A stretch of DNA of 64,000 bases from positions 62,001 through 126,000 of the forward strand of contig CAYPHY010000007.1 of assembly GCA_964410625.1 (NCBI GenBank), given 5' to 3'. A program made the translations under genes and the position numbers. The DNA comes from CAYPHY01 sp964410625 (GTDB taxonomy: Bacteria > Chloroflexota > Anaerolineae > Promineifilales > Promineifilaceae). Each line of letters starts with the position of its first letter. The stretch's first letter is position 1. Shown here one piece after another: positions 1 through 9,157 of this stretch. The notes under the pieces are model-generated. The model ran no database searches. It saw nothing but the letters and a program-made list of their open reading frames with translations, and was not told the DNA's origin.

Positions 1-712
1 GTTTGAGGCGGTGGAGCAGGTAGCGGGCGGCTACCCAGAGCGTGCTCAGGCCATAGACGGTGCTGCCCCAAAAGCTGATTGACGACGCTTCGTTAAAGTA
101 GCGCGTGGTCACAGGCACTTCGGCAAAGCGAAAACCAAAGTGATGCGCCTGGAAGATCATCTGTGTGTCAAAAACAAAGTTATTGGAGTTCCGCAAAAAG
201 GGGACCGTCTCCAATAGCTTCCGACTATAAGCCCGATAGCCGGTGTGGCATTCGGAAAGGTTGGTCCCCATCACCAGATTCTCGGCCGTCGTCAAAAAGC
301 GGTTCGCCCAGTACTTGTAGCGCGGCATCCCCCCTTCCAACGCCCCGCGCGGCGGCAAAAAGCGCGACCCCAACACAAAATCCCCCTCGCCCCGCTGGAT
401 CGCCTGGATCATCTGCGGGATCAGGTCGGGATCATATTGCCCGTCGGGGTGGAGCATAATCACAATCTCCGCCCCCTGGCGCAATGCCTCCATGTAGCAG
501 GTCTTTTGGTTCGCACCATACCCGGCGTTGTGGGGGTGGACGATCAAATCGAGGTCCAGCCCCTTGGCAACGGCGACCGTCTGGTCAATGCTGCCATCAT
601 CCACCAGGATCACCCGGTCTACGCAGTCCGGTGGAATGCGCTGGTAAGTGTCCACCAGCGTCTGCGCCGCATTATAAGCAGGCATGACAACAATCACTTT
701 CGGCCGCTTCAT
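1..712 (-). CDS. Family 2 glycosyltransferase (3' end outside window)
   Basis: The frame begins at an ATG whose complement lies at 710-712 and stays open to the window edge, so the C-terminus is missing. The first residues read MKRPKVIVVMPAYNAAQTL, a GT-A sugar transferase opening. VDDGS follows near residue 37 and HPDGQYDPD, the metal/nucleotide-sugar region, near residue 92. The enzyme is expected to move an activated sugar onto a lipid or polysaccharide acceptor at the cytoplasmic face; the substrate cannot be read from sequence. It sits 8 bases downstream of another GT2 gene on the same strand and is probably co-transcribed with it. Dolichol-phosphate mannose synthase-like enzymes are the nearest group I recognise. 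Confidence 0.85.
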   Translation of the reverse strand, partial: MKRPKVIVVMPAYNAAQTLVDTYQRIPPDCVDRVILVDDGSIDQTVAVAKGLDLDLIVHPHNAGYGANQKTCYMEALRQGAEIVIMLHPDGQYDPDLIPQMIQAIQRGEGDFVLGSRFLPPRGALEGGMPRYKYWANRFLTTAENLVMGTNLSECHTGYRAYSRKLLETVPFLRNSNNFVFDTQMIFQAHHFGFRFAEVPVTTRYFNEASSISFWGSTVYGLSTLWVAARYLLHRLK

Positions 713-718
713 TTCCCT

Positions 719-756
719 ATTAACCATTGACCATTAACCATTGACCGTTAACCATT
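719..756. repeat. Short-period repeat at GT2 gene end
   Basis: Tandem copies of an ATTAACCATTGACC-like unit fill the 3' end of the GT2 gene and encode its last residues. One member of the window-wide family of locally unique degenerate repeats. Confidence 0.7.
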
Positions 757-2858
757 TCCTTCGTCTCGTCTACACCTTCTGATAGTCGTTCCCACCAATC
801 CTCGGCCGTTCCCCAACGCCGCACCCAGCGACAACCGGCCAACGCCGCCCGCACAATCGTCTGCTCCTCCTCGCGCCAGTCGCGGCCGTCCCAGCGGCTC
901 AACGCTTCGGCCAACAATGGCCCTGGCTGGAAGGCAAACGCGCCGCGACGAGGCTGCAACAATAATGATAACGCTTCTTCTCTGTTCAGGTCGGCGGCCG
1001 TTCCCTCGCCTGGCTCCAACCGTATCCCGCGCACCGGTCGCGACGGCCGCGCATACTCAACACCGGGCATAAGCTGGTCAATCATCCCCTTCGCCTGGGG
1101 GATGAAGCGTTGCAAATAGGTGTTCAGCGTCGCCACCGGCAAATCGCGGGCACTGAACCACAACCCCAGGCGGCGCACTGGTTGCGAATAGAGCCACCGT
1201 CTGCCCTGCTTTTGCTCCATCGTCACCGGCTTGGGAAAGGGGAGCAGCCAGCCATCACGGCTGAGAATCACCACATCATCCCCGGCAAAGGCCAAGCCCT
1301 GCGTCGCACATAACCGCCCCAGTCCATAAGCCATCTCCAGCGAGGAATGGATGAGCGTCGCTTCCGGCGGCCGTTCGGCCATTGTCGAAGGGCGCACAAC
1401 TGCCGCCGCCCGCACCAGCGCATACCCCCGCCAGACCAACAGCCAGCGCAACACCGGCTCGACCACATTGGTATAAAGAAAGCCCGGCGAGCTTTCCAGC
1501 AAAGGGGAGACGATGATCTCTGTGTATTGACCCGGTAAGACGGTCAGCCCAAAGCCAAAGCGGCCAAGTTGTTCATCATAGCTAATCCCCCCCGCCAGGC
1601 GGCTGGGCGTCCCTTGCCGGTCTACGCGCAGTTGCAGGTCGCTGTCGGCCGTTAACTGCTCCACCTGAAAATAAGCCAGGTCGGGCAACGCCACCTGGGA
1701 GGCGATCCGCAGCAGGCCATGGATGTCGTAATAATGTTGCACCGGCTGGCGCATGGTCAGCCCGCGCGTCCAAATCCACTGCTCGGAGATGAGATAAAAG
1801 ACAAAGCCCACGCCGAGCAAGGCCAGCAAATCGGTCGCCAGATAGGGCAAGCTGCGCTGCAATAAGGCAAATAGCGGCAGATAGACGGCAAATAAGAGCA
1901 ATTGGCTGAGCAAGAGAAAGGCGAACCAGCGACGACGGCCGATGCGCTCCCCCTCGTGAAAGACCCACGTTTCCGCCCAATAGAAGTACCAGACGGCCGC
2001 CACTTCCCCGGCCAACCATGCCGCCGGTATCACCGTCCAGCCCGCCCATTCGACCAACCCGGCCAACAAGGCCATATTTCCGGCTATCGTCGTGGCAACC
2101 AACAGCAGGAAGCGGGCAAAGTGGACATTGGCCGTCAGCCGCAAGCGCAACAGGTGGCGGAAAAAGCGCAGCCCCTCGTGCAAATCCGCCTTGCTCTCCC
2201 CCCCATGTCGCGCTGCAAAGTCGAAGTGCAACTCCGACACGCGCAACGCCGGATGGCGGATGAGGATTTCCAGCAAGATTTTGAAGCCCTCCGGGTGCAA
2301 GCGCGAGAGGTCCACGGCCGTTCTTCGCAGCAAAAACAGCCCGGTCAACGGGTCAGAGACATTTTTTAGCAGCCGCGGAAAGACCATCCGCGCCAGGATG
2401 GTCAACAGTTGCGAGGTCAGCGAACGACGGCGGCTCAACCCCAATGGCCCCAACGTACCCGCCTTGCGGCTGCCAACCACGATGTCGGCCCGTGACCGTT
2501 CCGCCTGCTCCAGCAGTTGCGCCACCATCTCCGGCGGGTGTTGCAGGTCGGCGTCCATCACACAAAGCCACTCCCCCTCGGCCGCAGCCATCCCCTCGAC
2601 CACTGCCCCGCTCAGTCCGTTTCGTCGCTCTGGCGGCCGGGCGATCAGCCGCACAGGAAAAGGGAAATCGGCCGCCGCCGTGCCGATCACCGCTGGCGTG
2701 TTGTCGCTGCTATCATCAACAAAAATGACCTCAATGGAGAGCGGCCGCAGCGCCTCACCCAGACGTGTCAGCAGGGGCAGCACATTCTCGGCCTCATTGC
2801 GGGTAGGGACGATGACGGAAATCACACTTGCATCAGATACAGCCACGCCCCGTATCAT
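720..2858 (-). CDS. GT2 glycosyltransferase fused to GtrA-like membrane part and degenerate HprK-like domain
   Basis: Start taken at the ATG read from 2858; the frame is open up to a GTG at 2942, but that overlaps a hairpin and the upstream gene. Residues 10-230 are a DPM1-like GT2 domain (IVPTRNE, VDDSSDN near 48-54, MDADLQHPPE near 101-110). Residues about 245-360 hold four hydrophobic segments like GtrA flippase-associated proteins, a known DPM1-GtrA pairing. Residues 370-700 resemble HPr-kinase-like domains (LVRAAAVV, then AGDDVVIL near 525-532 and LPFPKPVTM), but the expected GxxGxGKS loop near 502-512 is replaced by TLIHSSLEMAYG. The last residues (MVNGQWLMVNG) come from a local DNA repeat. 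Likely role: lipid-linked sugar transfer; the tail's function is unknown. Confidence 0.8.
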   Translation of the reverse strand: MIRGVAVSDASVISVIVPTRNEAENVLPLLTRLGEALRPLSIEVIFVDDSSDNTPAVIGTAAADFPFPVRLIARPPERRNGLSGAVVEGMAAAEGEWLCVMDADLQHPPEMVAQLLEQAERSRADIVVGSRKAGTLGPLGLSRRRSLTSQLLTILARMVFPRLLKNVSDPLTGLFLLRRTAVDLSRLHPEGFKILLEILIRHPALRVSELHFDFAARHGGESKADLHEGLRFFRHLLRLRLTANVHFARFLLLVATTIAGNMALLAGLVEWAGWTVIPAAWLAGEVAAVWYFYWAETWVFHEGERIGRRRWFAFLLLSQLLLFAVYLPLFALLQRSLPYLATDLLALLGVGFVFYLISEQWIWTRGLTMRQPVQHYYDIHGLLRIASQVALPDLAYFQVEQLTADSDLQLRVDRQGTPSRLAGGISYDEQLGRFGFGLTVLPGQYTEIIVSPLLESSPGFLYTNVVEPVLRWLLVWRGYALVRAAAVVRPSTMAERPPEATLIHSSLEMAYGLGRLCATQGLAFAGDDVVILSRDGWLLPFPKPVTMEQKQGRRWLYSQPVRRLGLWFSARDLPVATLNTYLQRFIPQAKGMIDQLMPGVEYARPSRPVRGIRLEPGEGTAADLNREEALSLLLQPRRGAFAFQPGPLLAEALSRWDGRDWREEEQTIVRAALAGCRWVRRWGTAEDWWERLSEGVDETKEMVNGQWLMVNG

Positions 2859-2893
2859 AACGCGGATTAACGGCCGCGTCCAAGCGACGAATA

Positions 2894-2923
2894 GAAACCG
2901 GGTTTTTTGAAAACCCCGGTTTC
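2894..2923. terminator. Hairpin after acetyltransferase gene
   Basis: GAAACCGGG (2894-2902) and CCCGGTTTC (2915-2923) form a 9-bp stem immediately beyond the stop of the minus-strand acetyltransferase gene. A related palindrome, GAAACCTGGTTTC, lies after the DedA gene near 42931. It could be an attenuator or mRNA-stabilising hairpin; the U-run is weak. Confidence 0.45.
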
Positions 2924-3472
2924 TTAATGTCGTTCCACCCACTCCTCCCGCAAGATGCTATAATTGGCCGCGTCCTCAAATCCGTCCCCCTTGCGGAAGT
3001 GTTCGCGCAGGACGCCCTCAAAGGTCATCCCGATCTTCTGCATCACCCGCCCCGACGCCGGATTGCGCGTGAAGTGCCCGGCAAAGATGCGGTTTAACCC
3101 TAACTCCGAGAAGCCATAATCGAGAACGGCCGCTGCCGCTTCGGTCATAATGCCCCGGTTCCAATAAGGCACGCCCAGCCAATAGCCGATCTCCGCCCGC
3201 AGGTGTTGTGACTCGGGACGCAAGCCTATCGCCCCGCACAGTTCCCCTGTCTCGCGCAAGACAATGGCAAAGGAGATGCCGGTCCCCTGAGCAAACCGCT
3301 CCGGGTGGGTGCGAATCCAGCTTTCGGCCGCGCCCGGCGGATATGGGTGGGGGATGTTGAGCGTGGTGTCAGCAATGGCATAATCACTGACCAGACGCTC
3401 CACAACCGGCGCGTCGGCAAGGGTGAACGGCCGTAAGATCAATCGCGTTGTTTCCAATATAGGTTGGTTCAT
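2924..3472 (-). CDS. GNAT acetyltransferase, RimJ/RimL type
   Basis: A 182-residue protein opening with ETTRLILRPFTLADAP, the usual start of RimJ/RimL-like N-acetyltransferases. Further marks are the acetyl-CoA-binding stretch GYWLGVPYWNRGIMTEA and the C-terminal pattern NPASGRVMQKIGMTFEG. Members acetylate the N-terminus of ribosomal proteins or small amines from acetyl-CoA; the substrate here cannot be told. ATG at 3472 is preferred to the adjacent GTG at 3475, with GGAGG about ten bases upstream inside the fbp stop region. It lies directly after fbp on the same strand, so co-transcription is likely, though no functional link is evident. Confidence 0.88.
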   Translation of the reverse strand: MNQPILETTRLILRPFTLADAPVVERLVSDYAIADTTLNIPHPYPPGAAESWIRTHPERFAQGTGISFAIVLRETGELCGAIGLRPESQHLRAEIGYWLGVPYWNRGIMTEAAAAVLDYGFSELGLNRIFAGHFTRNPASGRVMQKIGMTFEGVLREHFRKGDGFEDAANYSILREEWVERH

Positions 3473-3478
3473 CACGCT

Positions 3479-5437
3479 CTAAGCCTCCTTAATCATTCCC
3501 GCCTGATAGGCACTCACTAACTCATACAAGGCATTCAATCGCGACTGAATCTCCGCACCGCGATCACTGTCCTTAACCAACATCCGCCGGGGGTAGGTGA
3601 CAATGCTGACGGTACTCGATTCCACGTCCACCTCGTCCTGAATCGCCTTTTGCGCCGACTCAAAGGGCCTGTGTTCGGCCAATAACAGGCCGTTGGAATT
3701 GGCGATCAAGGTATAACCGGCGATCCCCGTCACCTTTTGGTATGGCTTGGCTAACCCTCCATCGATGATCAACAGCTTGCCCCCAGCTTTGATCGGGCTT
3801 TGTCCGGCGCGAACTTTGACCGGAACGTGGCCGTTGATGATCCGGCCGCTTTCCGCATCCAGTCCAAATTCGGCCAAGATGCGGCGCACCGTCTGCTCAT
3901 CGTCGCGAAAGCGGTAATAGGGGTTCTGCAACTCCTTGTGCGTCTCCTTGTCGGCCACGAAATACCGCTCAAAGGTGGTCATCTTGTTTTTGCCAAACAG
4001 CGGCGACCGCGCCCCACTCCACAAATACCACATCACATCCTGCCCATAGAGCCGTTTTTCCGGGTCGGTGGAGAAATATCCCTGTCTTGCCAATCGTTCC
4101 ACCCGGTCCACATAGGACTTACCGCTATACACTTCGCCATCCACCTTGATCGCGGTGAAGGAGCCGTCGGGGTCGAGTGAGATACAGCCATGATAGAGCA
4201 AATTGCCATTGTAGATGCGGTACATACCCCCTTTGGCAAAGAGAAAACGGACATGCCGTTGCAGCGTGTCGCTGGTGGCAAAAGAGAGGATGAGCCGCTC
4301 CATCAGGGTTTGTTCTCGCTCGGTCAGCGCACAAGGGTCGGCCGGATCCACAGTAGGAAAGTGGGTATCAATTAGCTCATAGTCGCGGCCGTCAATGCAA
4401 ACCGTCCCTTGCTCCAGATTCAGCCTGGCGATCAGCACACGATCATCCATGTTATAGTGCGGCCGTCGGCGGATGATTTGTCCTTCCAACTTAAACTGGA
4501 TGATAGTGATCGCCTTTTGCATTTGCGCCAGCAACCGGCGCTCGGTTTCCTCCACCTTGTCAATTCGCAGCGGATCATCCTCCAGACGGGGGTAAAACTG
4601 TTCGCACTCATCATCACCGTAGACATCCAGCGCAAAAGAGGCCAACGGGATGAGGCTAATGCCATACCCCTGTTCCAGTGTCTCCATGTTGCCATAGCGC
4701 AATGAGAGGCGGACGATATTGGCCACACAGGCCGGGCTGCCAGCGGCCGCGCCCATCCAAACAATATCATGGTTGCCCCACTGGATGTCCAGCGAGTGAT
4801 AGGTCAGCAACTTGTCCATGATGATATGCGCTCCGGGGCCGCGATCATAGACATCGCCGATAATGTGCAAATGGCTGATCGCCAGCCGTTGGATCAGGTT
4901 GGCAAAGGCGATGACGAAAGCCGCCGCCTGTCCTGTCTCGATGATCGAATCAATCATGCGCTGGTAATACGGCCGTCGCTCATCCCCCACGGCTTGCGGC
5001 AACAGCAACTCGCTCATAATATTGGCAAAATCAGGCGGAAAGCAGTGGCGCAGGTGAGCACGGGTATAGCGACCGGCCACCGAACGGGCCAGTTCGATCA
5101 ACCGGTAGAGCGTAATGCGATACCATTCCCGCTCATCCTCCACCTGTTTCAGCAGCAAAGGTAGCTTCTGCTCTGGATAATAGATCAGCGTCGCCAGCGT
5201 CCGCCGTTCACGGCTGGGCAACTCATCGCTAAAAAGCTCGTCTATCCGCCGCTGTAAGGAACCGGAACTGCTCTTCAGCAGATGCAAAAAGGCTTCATAC
5301 TCACCATGTAGATCAGAAAGGAAATGCTCTGTTTCTTTGGGTAAGGTCAGGCTGGCTTCCAAAGCGATGATTTCGGTTGCGGCCGCCTGGATTGAGGGGT
5401 ATTGTTCAGCGAGAAGGTGGAGATAGCTCAAGTCCAT
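3479..5437 (-). CDS. fbp: Fructose-1,6-bisphosphatase class III
   Basis: 652 residues, the usual size of the class III (Firmicutes YydE/Fbp) family, which hydrolyses fructose 1,6-bisphosphate to fructose 6-phosphate in gluconeogenesis in the cytosol. It has a split metallophosphoesterase core: SDLHGEYEAF at 41-50, GDVYDRG at 194-200 and GNHD at 221-224, with a late GHVPV histidine motif and the family C-terminus (DGGLAKPYQKVTGIAGYT). Metal-ligand residues are all present, so it should be active. It is the first gene of a minus-strand run divergent from the aminotransferase at 5664. This family occurs in many bacteria that lack class I FBPase. No regulator site was recognised in the divergent gap. 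Confidence 0.95.
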   Translation of the reverse strand: MDLSYLHLLAEQYPSIQAAATEIIALEASLTLPKETEHFLSDLHGEYEAFLHLLKSSSGSLQRRIDELFSDELPSRERRTLATLIYYPEQKLPLLLKQVEDEREWYRITLYRLIELARSVAGRYTRAHLRHCFPPDFANIMSELLLPQAVGDERRPYYQRMIDSIIETGQAAAFVIAFANLIQRLAISHLHIIGDVYDRGPGAHIIMDKLLTYHSLDIQWGNHDIVWMGAAAGSPACVANIVRLSLRYGNMETLEQGYGISLIPLASFALDVYGDDECEQFYPRLEDDPLRIDKVEETERRLLAQMQKAITIIQFKLEGQIIRRRPHYNMDDRVLIARLNLEQGTVCIDGRDYELIDTHFPTVDPADPCALTEREQTLMERLILSFATSDTLQRHVRFLFAKGGMYRIYNGNLLYHGCISLDPDGSFTAIKVDGEVYSGKSYVDRVERLARQGYFSTDPEKRLYGQDVMWYLWSGARSPLFGKNKMTTFERYFVADKETHKELQNPYYRFRDDEQTVRRILAEFGLDAESGRIINGHVPVKVRAGQSPIKAGGKLLIIDGGLAKPYQKVTGIAGYTLIANSNGLLLAEHRPFESAQKAIQDEVDVESSTVSIVTYPRRMLVKDSDRGAEIQSRLNALYELVSAYQAGMIKEA

Positions 5438-5663
5438 CTGCTTATTTTACCTCGAATAGAACAACTCCGTTACAATAAAATATCAACACCGTCATGAACC
5501 ACGAATTGACACGAATCTTCACAAATGGAGCCTAAATTCGAGCAAAAATGAAAGCCTCACGCAAAGCCGCAAAGGTCGCCAGGCTTTTCTTTCGGCTTCG
5601 TTCAAGATAACCCTTTGTGTACTTAGCGTCTTTGCGTGATCTATTCCCACAGGAGATTGATCA
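5438..5663. repeat. Divergent intergenic gap with inverted short repeats
   Basis: The gap separates fbp (minus) from the aminotransferase (plus). It holds CACGAATTGACACGAATC-like repeats (about 5499-5518), and CACGCAAAG (near 5559) mirrored by CTTTGCGTG (near 5629), which could pair. I see no convincing sigma-70 promoter or gene. Confidence 0.5.
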
Positions 5664-6995
5664 ATGAAAACAAATTGGCAAACCCGCGATCAGGCCGTAC
5701 TCCATCCCTTACACCATCCTTCCGCCCACCAGAACCCAGTGATTGTGGATTCGGGCGAGGGCATTTATGTCCATGCAGTAGACGGCCGCACCTACATTGA
5801 TGGCCTCTCCGGCCTGTGGAATGTCCTCATTGGGCATGGCAATCGGGAGTTGGGGGAAGTGGCGCAGGAGCAAATGGGTTGCCTGGCCTTTTTCTCCGGC
5901 TATGCCGGGGCGTCGAACCTTCCGGCGATTGAACTGGCGGAGAAGCTGGCCGGTTTTGCCTATCCCGATCTGCAAACGACATTTTTCGCCTCCGGTGGCG
6001 CGGAGGCCAACGAGAGCGCGTTCAAGACCGCTCGCTACTACTGGAAGCAGCGCGGCAAGCCAGACAAAGTGAAAGTCATCGCCCGGCAAGACGCCTACCA
6101 CGGCGTGACGCTGGCAGCAATGAGCGCGACGGGCATCACCCCCTACTGGCCGATGTTCGAGCCGCGCGTGCCGGGCTTTCTCCACATCCCCGCCCCCTAT
6201 CCCTATCGCTTCGAGGGAGATGTGCGGCCGAATGAGACCATCGGCCAGGCGGCCGCCCGCGCCCTGGAAGAAGCCATTCTCCGCGAAGGGGCGGACACGG
6301 TGGCCGCCTTCATCGCCGAACCGGTGCAAGGGGCTGGCGGCGTCATTGTCCCGCCCGATGACTACTTCCCCCACATCCGCCGCATTTGTGATCAGTATGA
6401 AGTGCTGCTAATTGCCGACGAGGTGATCACCGGCTTCGGCCGCACCGGGGAGTGGTTCGCCCTCAATCGCTATGGCGTCCAACCCGACATTCTCTCCTTT
6501 GCCAAAGGGATTACCAGCGGCTACCTCCCCCTCGGCGGCATTCAAATTTCCAATGCGATCCGCGAGGTGATCATGAACGCGCCACCCAACGAGCGTTGGA
6601 TGCACGCCTATACCTACTCCGGCCATCCCACCTGCTGCGCGGTGGGTTTGCGGAATTTGGAGATCATCGAACGTGATAACTTAGTGTCGCAAGCGGCCGA
6701 ACGTGGAGCGCAACTGCTCAATGGGCTAAAGCAACTGGCGGAGGAGTTCGACTGTATCGGTGATGTGCGCGGCCTGGGGCTGATGGCGGCCGTCGAGTTT
6801 GTCACCGACCGCGAGAGCAAGGCCAGCGGCAATCTCGCCGTTCCCATCCTGCAAGCGTGCCAGGAGCGCGGTCTGCTGACCCGTGCTAAGGGCGAAAGTC
6901 TGTTACTGGCCCCGCCGCTGGTGGTGTCGGCCACTGAAATAGAGAAGATTTTGACCGTCCTGGCCGAATCCATCGCCGCCGTCGCCAAAAACTGA
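5664..6995 (+). CDS. Class III PLP-dependent aminotransferase (omega-transaminase type)
   Basis: 443 residues with the class III aminotransferase signature: SGGAEANESAFKTAR at 110-124 (phosphate binding), AYHGVTLAA, LLIADEVITGFGRTG with the PLP-contacting Asp near 252, and the Schiff-base lysine at 281 in SFAKGITSGYLPLGG. It moves an amino group between an amine or omega-amino acid and a keto acid, often pyruvate, in the cytosol. The N-terminal pattern (HPLHHP...GLSGLWNVLIGHG) resembles beta-alanine or polyamine:pyruvate transaminases rather than ornithine or GABA enzymes. It stands alone, divergent from fbp and followed by its own gap, so the context does not narrow the substrate. ATG start with AGGAG 8 bases upstream. 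Confidence 0.92.
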   Translation: MKTNWQTRDQAVLHPLHHPSAHQNPVIVDSGEGIYVHAVDGRTYIDGLSGLWNVLIGHGNRELGEVAQEQMGCLAFFSGYAGASNLPAIELAEKLAGFAYPDLQTTFFASGGAEANESAFKTARYYWKQRGKPDKVKVIARQDAYHGVTLAAMSATGITPYWPMFEPRVPGFLHIPAPYPYRFEGDVRPNETIGQAAARALEEAILREGADTVAAFIAEPVQGAGGVIVPPDDYFPHIRRICDQYEVLLIADEVITGFGRTGEWFALNRYGVQPDILSFAKGITSGYLPLGGIQISNAIREVIMNAPPNERWMHAYTYSGHPTCCAVGLRNLEIIERDNLVSQAAERGAQLLNGLKQLAEEFDCIGDVRGLGLMAAVEFVTDRESKASGNLAVPILQACQERGLLTRAKGESLLLAPPLVVSATEIEKILTVLAESIAAVAKN

Positions 6996-7026
6996 GCATC
7001 TCTACTCCGTTTTCACTCTACCCCAC

Positions 7027-7056
7027 TTGACATATGTAAAGCTGCTGTTGTACACT
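7027..7056 (+). promoter_or_regulatory. Sigma-70-like promoter for the PA14/SH3 gene
   Basis: TTGACA at 7027-7032 and TACACT at 7051-7056, spaced by 18 bases. Transcription would begin near 7063 and leave a leader of about 105 bases before the ATG at 7169. Position and spacing fit well; not verified. Confidence 0.6.
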
Positions 7057-7168
7057 GTGGATTAATAATGACTAGCTTTATGTCATGTTAGTGAAGGAAG
7101 CGTGAACGGGCTTCGCAACGGTCGTACTGGGGTCTGCGGACGCTCCATTACATCAAGGGGTAGAAAAG

Positions 7169-8965
7169 ATGAAAGCCTTTGGCAAGAGTATAGCAAGGTT
7201 CTTCAATGGGCGGCGGGGGCTGCGCCACGCGCCCTATTGGGCCGGATTATTGCTACTGGCGCTGTTTGGCATCACCACCAGCTCCGGCAATCTGCTGGCG
7301 CAGGGCAACTGGGAGGCGCGGTATTGGAATAACCGCAATCTCTCCGGCAATCCCGTCCTTATTCGTCAGGAGGCGGGGATCAACAACGATTGGGGAGGCG
7401 GCTCGCCCGCGCCAGAGGTCTTCACCGACAACTTCTCGGCCGAATGGCGACAAACTGTCAACCTCCAGGCTGGGACTTATCGCTTCACCGCCACCACTGA
7501 CGACGGGATGCGCGTCATCGTCAATGGCACAACGGTGATTGATTCCTGGTATGACAGCCAGGTACACACGGTGACGGCCGATGTCTCCCTCAACGCTGGT
7601 AGCCACAACATCGTCGTACAATACTACGAAGGGGGCGGCGTGGCAACAGCAAAGCTATCGTATGGACTGGTGAGCGCTCCTGCGCCTGCCAACGTCTGGC
7701 GTGGCGAATACTTCAATAACACCTCGCTCAGCGGCTCTCCTGTCCTGGTGCGCGACGATGCTCATATCAACTTCAATTGGGGCTTTGGTTCTCCAGGGCC
7801 AAACGTCCCGGCCGACTTCTTTTCCGTGCGCTGGACGCGCCAGGTACATTTCAATCCGGGGCGTTATCGCTGCACGGCCGTCAGCGACGACGGGGTACGT
7901 TTCTACATTAACGGCAACCGCCTGATTGACCAGTGGCGCGTGCAAGCGGCCGCGACCTACACAGTAGATGTTGATCTCGCCGGGTCGGTTTCCCTGGTCA
8001 CGGAATATTTCGAGAACACCGAACGGGCGGAAATTCGCCTGACCTGTCTGCCGATTGGCAGCAGCCCGCCACCGGCCCCAGGGCCAGAAGGGGCCTGGTA
8101 TGCCGAATATTTCAACAACACGGCTCTGTCCGGCACACCCGCTCTGGTGCGCAGCGACCCGGTGTTGGACTTCAACTGGGGCAACGGCTCACCTGGGCAA
8201 TCCGTTAACGCCGATCAGTTCTCGGTGCGTTGGACGACCAATCTGCACTTCAACGCTCCCGGCCGTTACCGCTTCACGGCACGCACCGACGATGGCGTGC
8301 GCGTTTGGGTCAACAACCAGCTGATCATTGACGCCTGGTTCGACCATGCTGTGCAAAACTTCAGTGGTGAAATCAACCTCGCCGCCGGTTCTGTTCCTGT
8401 GCGGGTCGAATATTACGAAAATACGGGTCTGGCAGAGGCACATCTGAATTGGAACCTGGTCTCAGGAACGGGCGGGCAGTATCCAGGAACGGCCGTCGTC
8501 ACCGCTTATCGCCTCAACGTCCGCACCGGGCCAGGGACCAACTTCACGATCATCGCCAAGCTCAACAGCGGTCAAGTCGTCCCGCTGGCAGGCTATCGCA
8601 ACGCCGATGGCTCCTGGGTACAGGTAGCGTTACCCAATGGCACGGTCGGCTGGAGCAGTAGCACCTACCTGCGGCCGAACATCTCCATCCTCTCGCTGCC
8701 GATTTGGGGCGGGACCGGCGGGCAACCACCGGCCAATGCGACGGCCGTGGTCACCGCCTCCTTCCTCAATGTGCGCTTCGGGCCGGGCGTCTCCTATGGC
8801 ATCCTGACCACTATCACCAACGGTACAACAGTACGGATGATCGGCCGCAATGGGGATGGCTCGTGGGTGAAGGTGATTCTACCCGACGGCCGCCAAGGCT
8901 GGACGAACACATTCTATCTCAGCTCCAACTTCCCGGTTGGCAATCTGCCGTTTGTGAATATCTAG
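7169..8965 (+). CDS. Secreted protein with three PA14-like and two bacterial SH3 domains
   Basis: 598 residues. Arg-rich start and hydrophobic stretch (HAPYWAGLLLLALFGITTS) form a signal peptide ending near LLAQG. Three PA14-like repeats follow (about 47-167, 170-285, 297-410), each with W.AEYFNN..LSG.P.LVR, NWG.GSPG, FSVRWT and DDGVR.W.N motifs that make up the sugar-binding PA14 fold. Two SH3b domains (430-490 and 515-580) carry LNVRTGPGTNF / LNVRFGPGVSY and GSWV.V.LP.G..GW. No catalytic domain is present, so an adhesive or cell-envelope glycan-binding role is inferred. A good promoter lies at 7027. It is monocistronic, with a hairpin after the stop. Start chosen for the signal peptide and the AAGGGG upstream. 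Confidence 0.85.
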   Translation: MKAFGKSIARFFNGRRGLRHAPYWAGLLLLALFGITTSSGNLLAQGNWEARYWNNRNLSGNPVLIRQEAGINNDWGGGSPAPEVFTDNFSAEWRQTVNLQAGTYRFTATTDDGMRVIVNGTTVIDSWYDSQVHTVTADVSLNAGSHNIVVQYYEGGGVATAKLSYGLVSAPAPANVWRGEYFNNTSLSGSPVLVRDDAHINFNWGFGSPGPNVPADFFSVRWTRQVHFNPGRYRCTAVSDDGVRFYINGNRLIDQWRVQAAATYTVDVDLAGSVSLVTEYFENTERAEIRLTCLPIGSSPPPAPGPEGAWYAEYFNNTALSGTPALVRSDPVLDFNWGNGSPGQSVNADQFSVRWTTNLHFNAPGRYRFTARTDDGVRVWVNNQLIIDAWFDHAVQNFSGEINLAAGSVPVRVEYYENTGLAEAHLNWNLVSGTGGQYPGTAVVTAYRLNVRTGPGTNFTIIAKLNSGQVVPLAGYRNADGSWVQVALPNGTVGWSSSTYLRPNISILSLPIWGGTGGQPPANATAVVTASFLNVRFGPGVSYGILTTITNGTTVRMIGRNGDGSWVKVILPDGRQGWTNTFYLSSNFPVGNLPFVNI

Positions 8966-8972
8966 GGCGGTT

Positions 8973-9040
8973 GTTGGTAATCAGTAAATAGTTGTCAGTA
9001 AGCGGTAAGCAGTCAACCGATTGCTTACCGCTTGTTAATA
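8973..9040. terminator. Repeat-built hairpin terminator after PA14/SH3 gene
   Basis: AAGCGGTAAGCA (9000-9011) and TGCTTACCGCTT (9022-9033) make a perfect 12-bp stem with a 10-base loop, embedded in GTAATCAGTAA-type repeats. It lies between convergent genes (PA14 plus, HD minus). There is no clear U-run, so terminator function is likely but not certain. Confidence 0.6.
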
Positions 9041-9157
9041 TGCAGCTTTGCTGGTGGAGATAACAAGACACAAGCTCATGACATTTAGATCGCGGCGGTT
9101 GCTAATTATTCGCTTTCAACCACTGAGCCAAAAGATATGGAATCGTGGGAAGCGTTT

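Noticed and set aside
2092..2910. 272-codon plus-strand open frame over the GT2-GtrA gene
   Set aside because: Arg/Ser-rich, no family features, antisense to a gene with clear domains; an effect of high GC.
5709..6374. 221-codon minus-strand open frame over the aminotransferase
   Set aside because: Antisense shadow; the plus-strand product has an intact PLP site.
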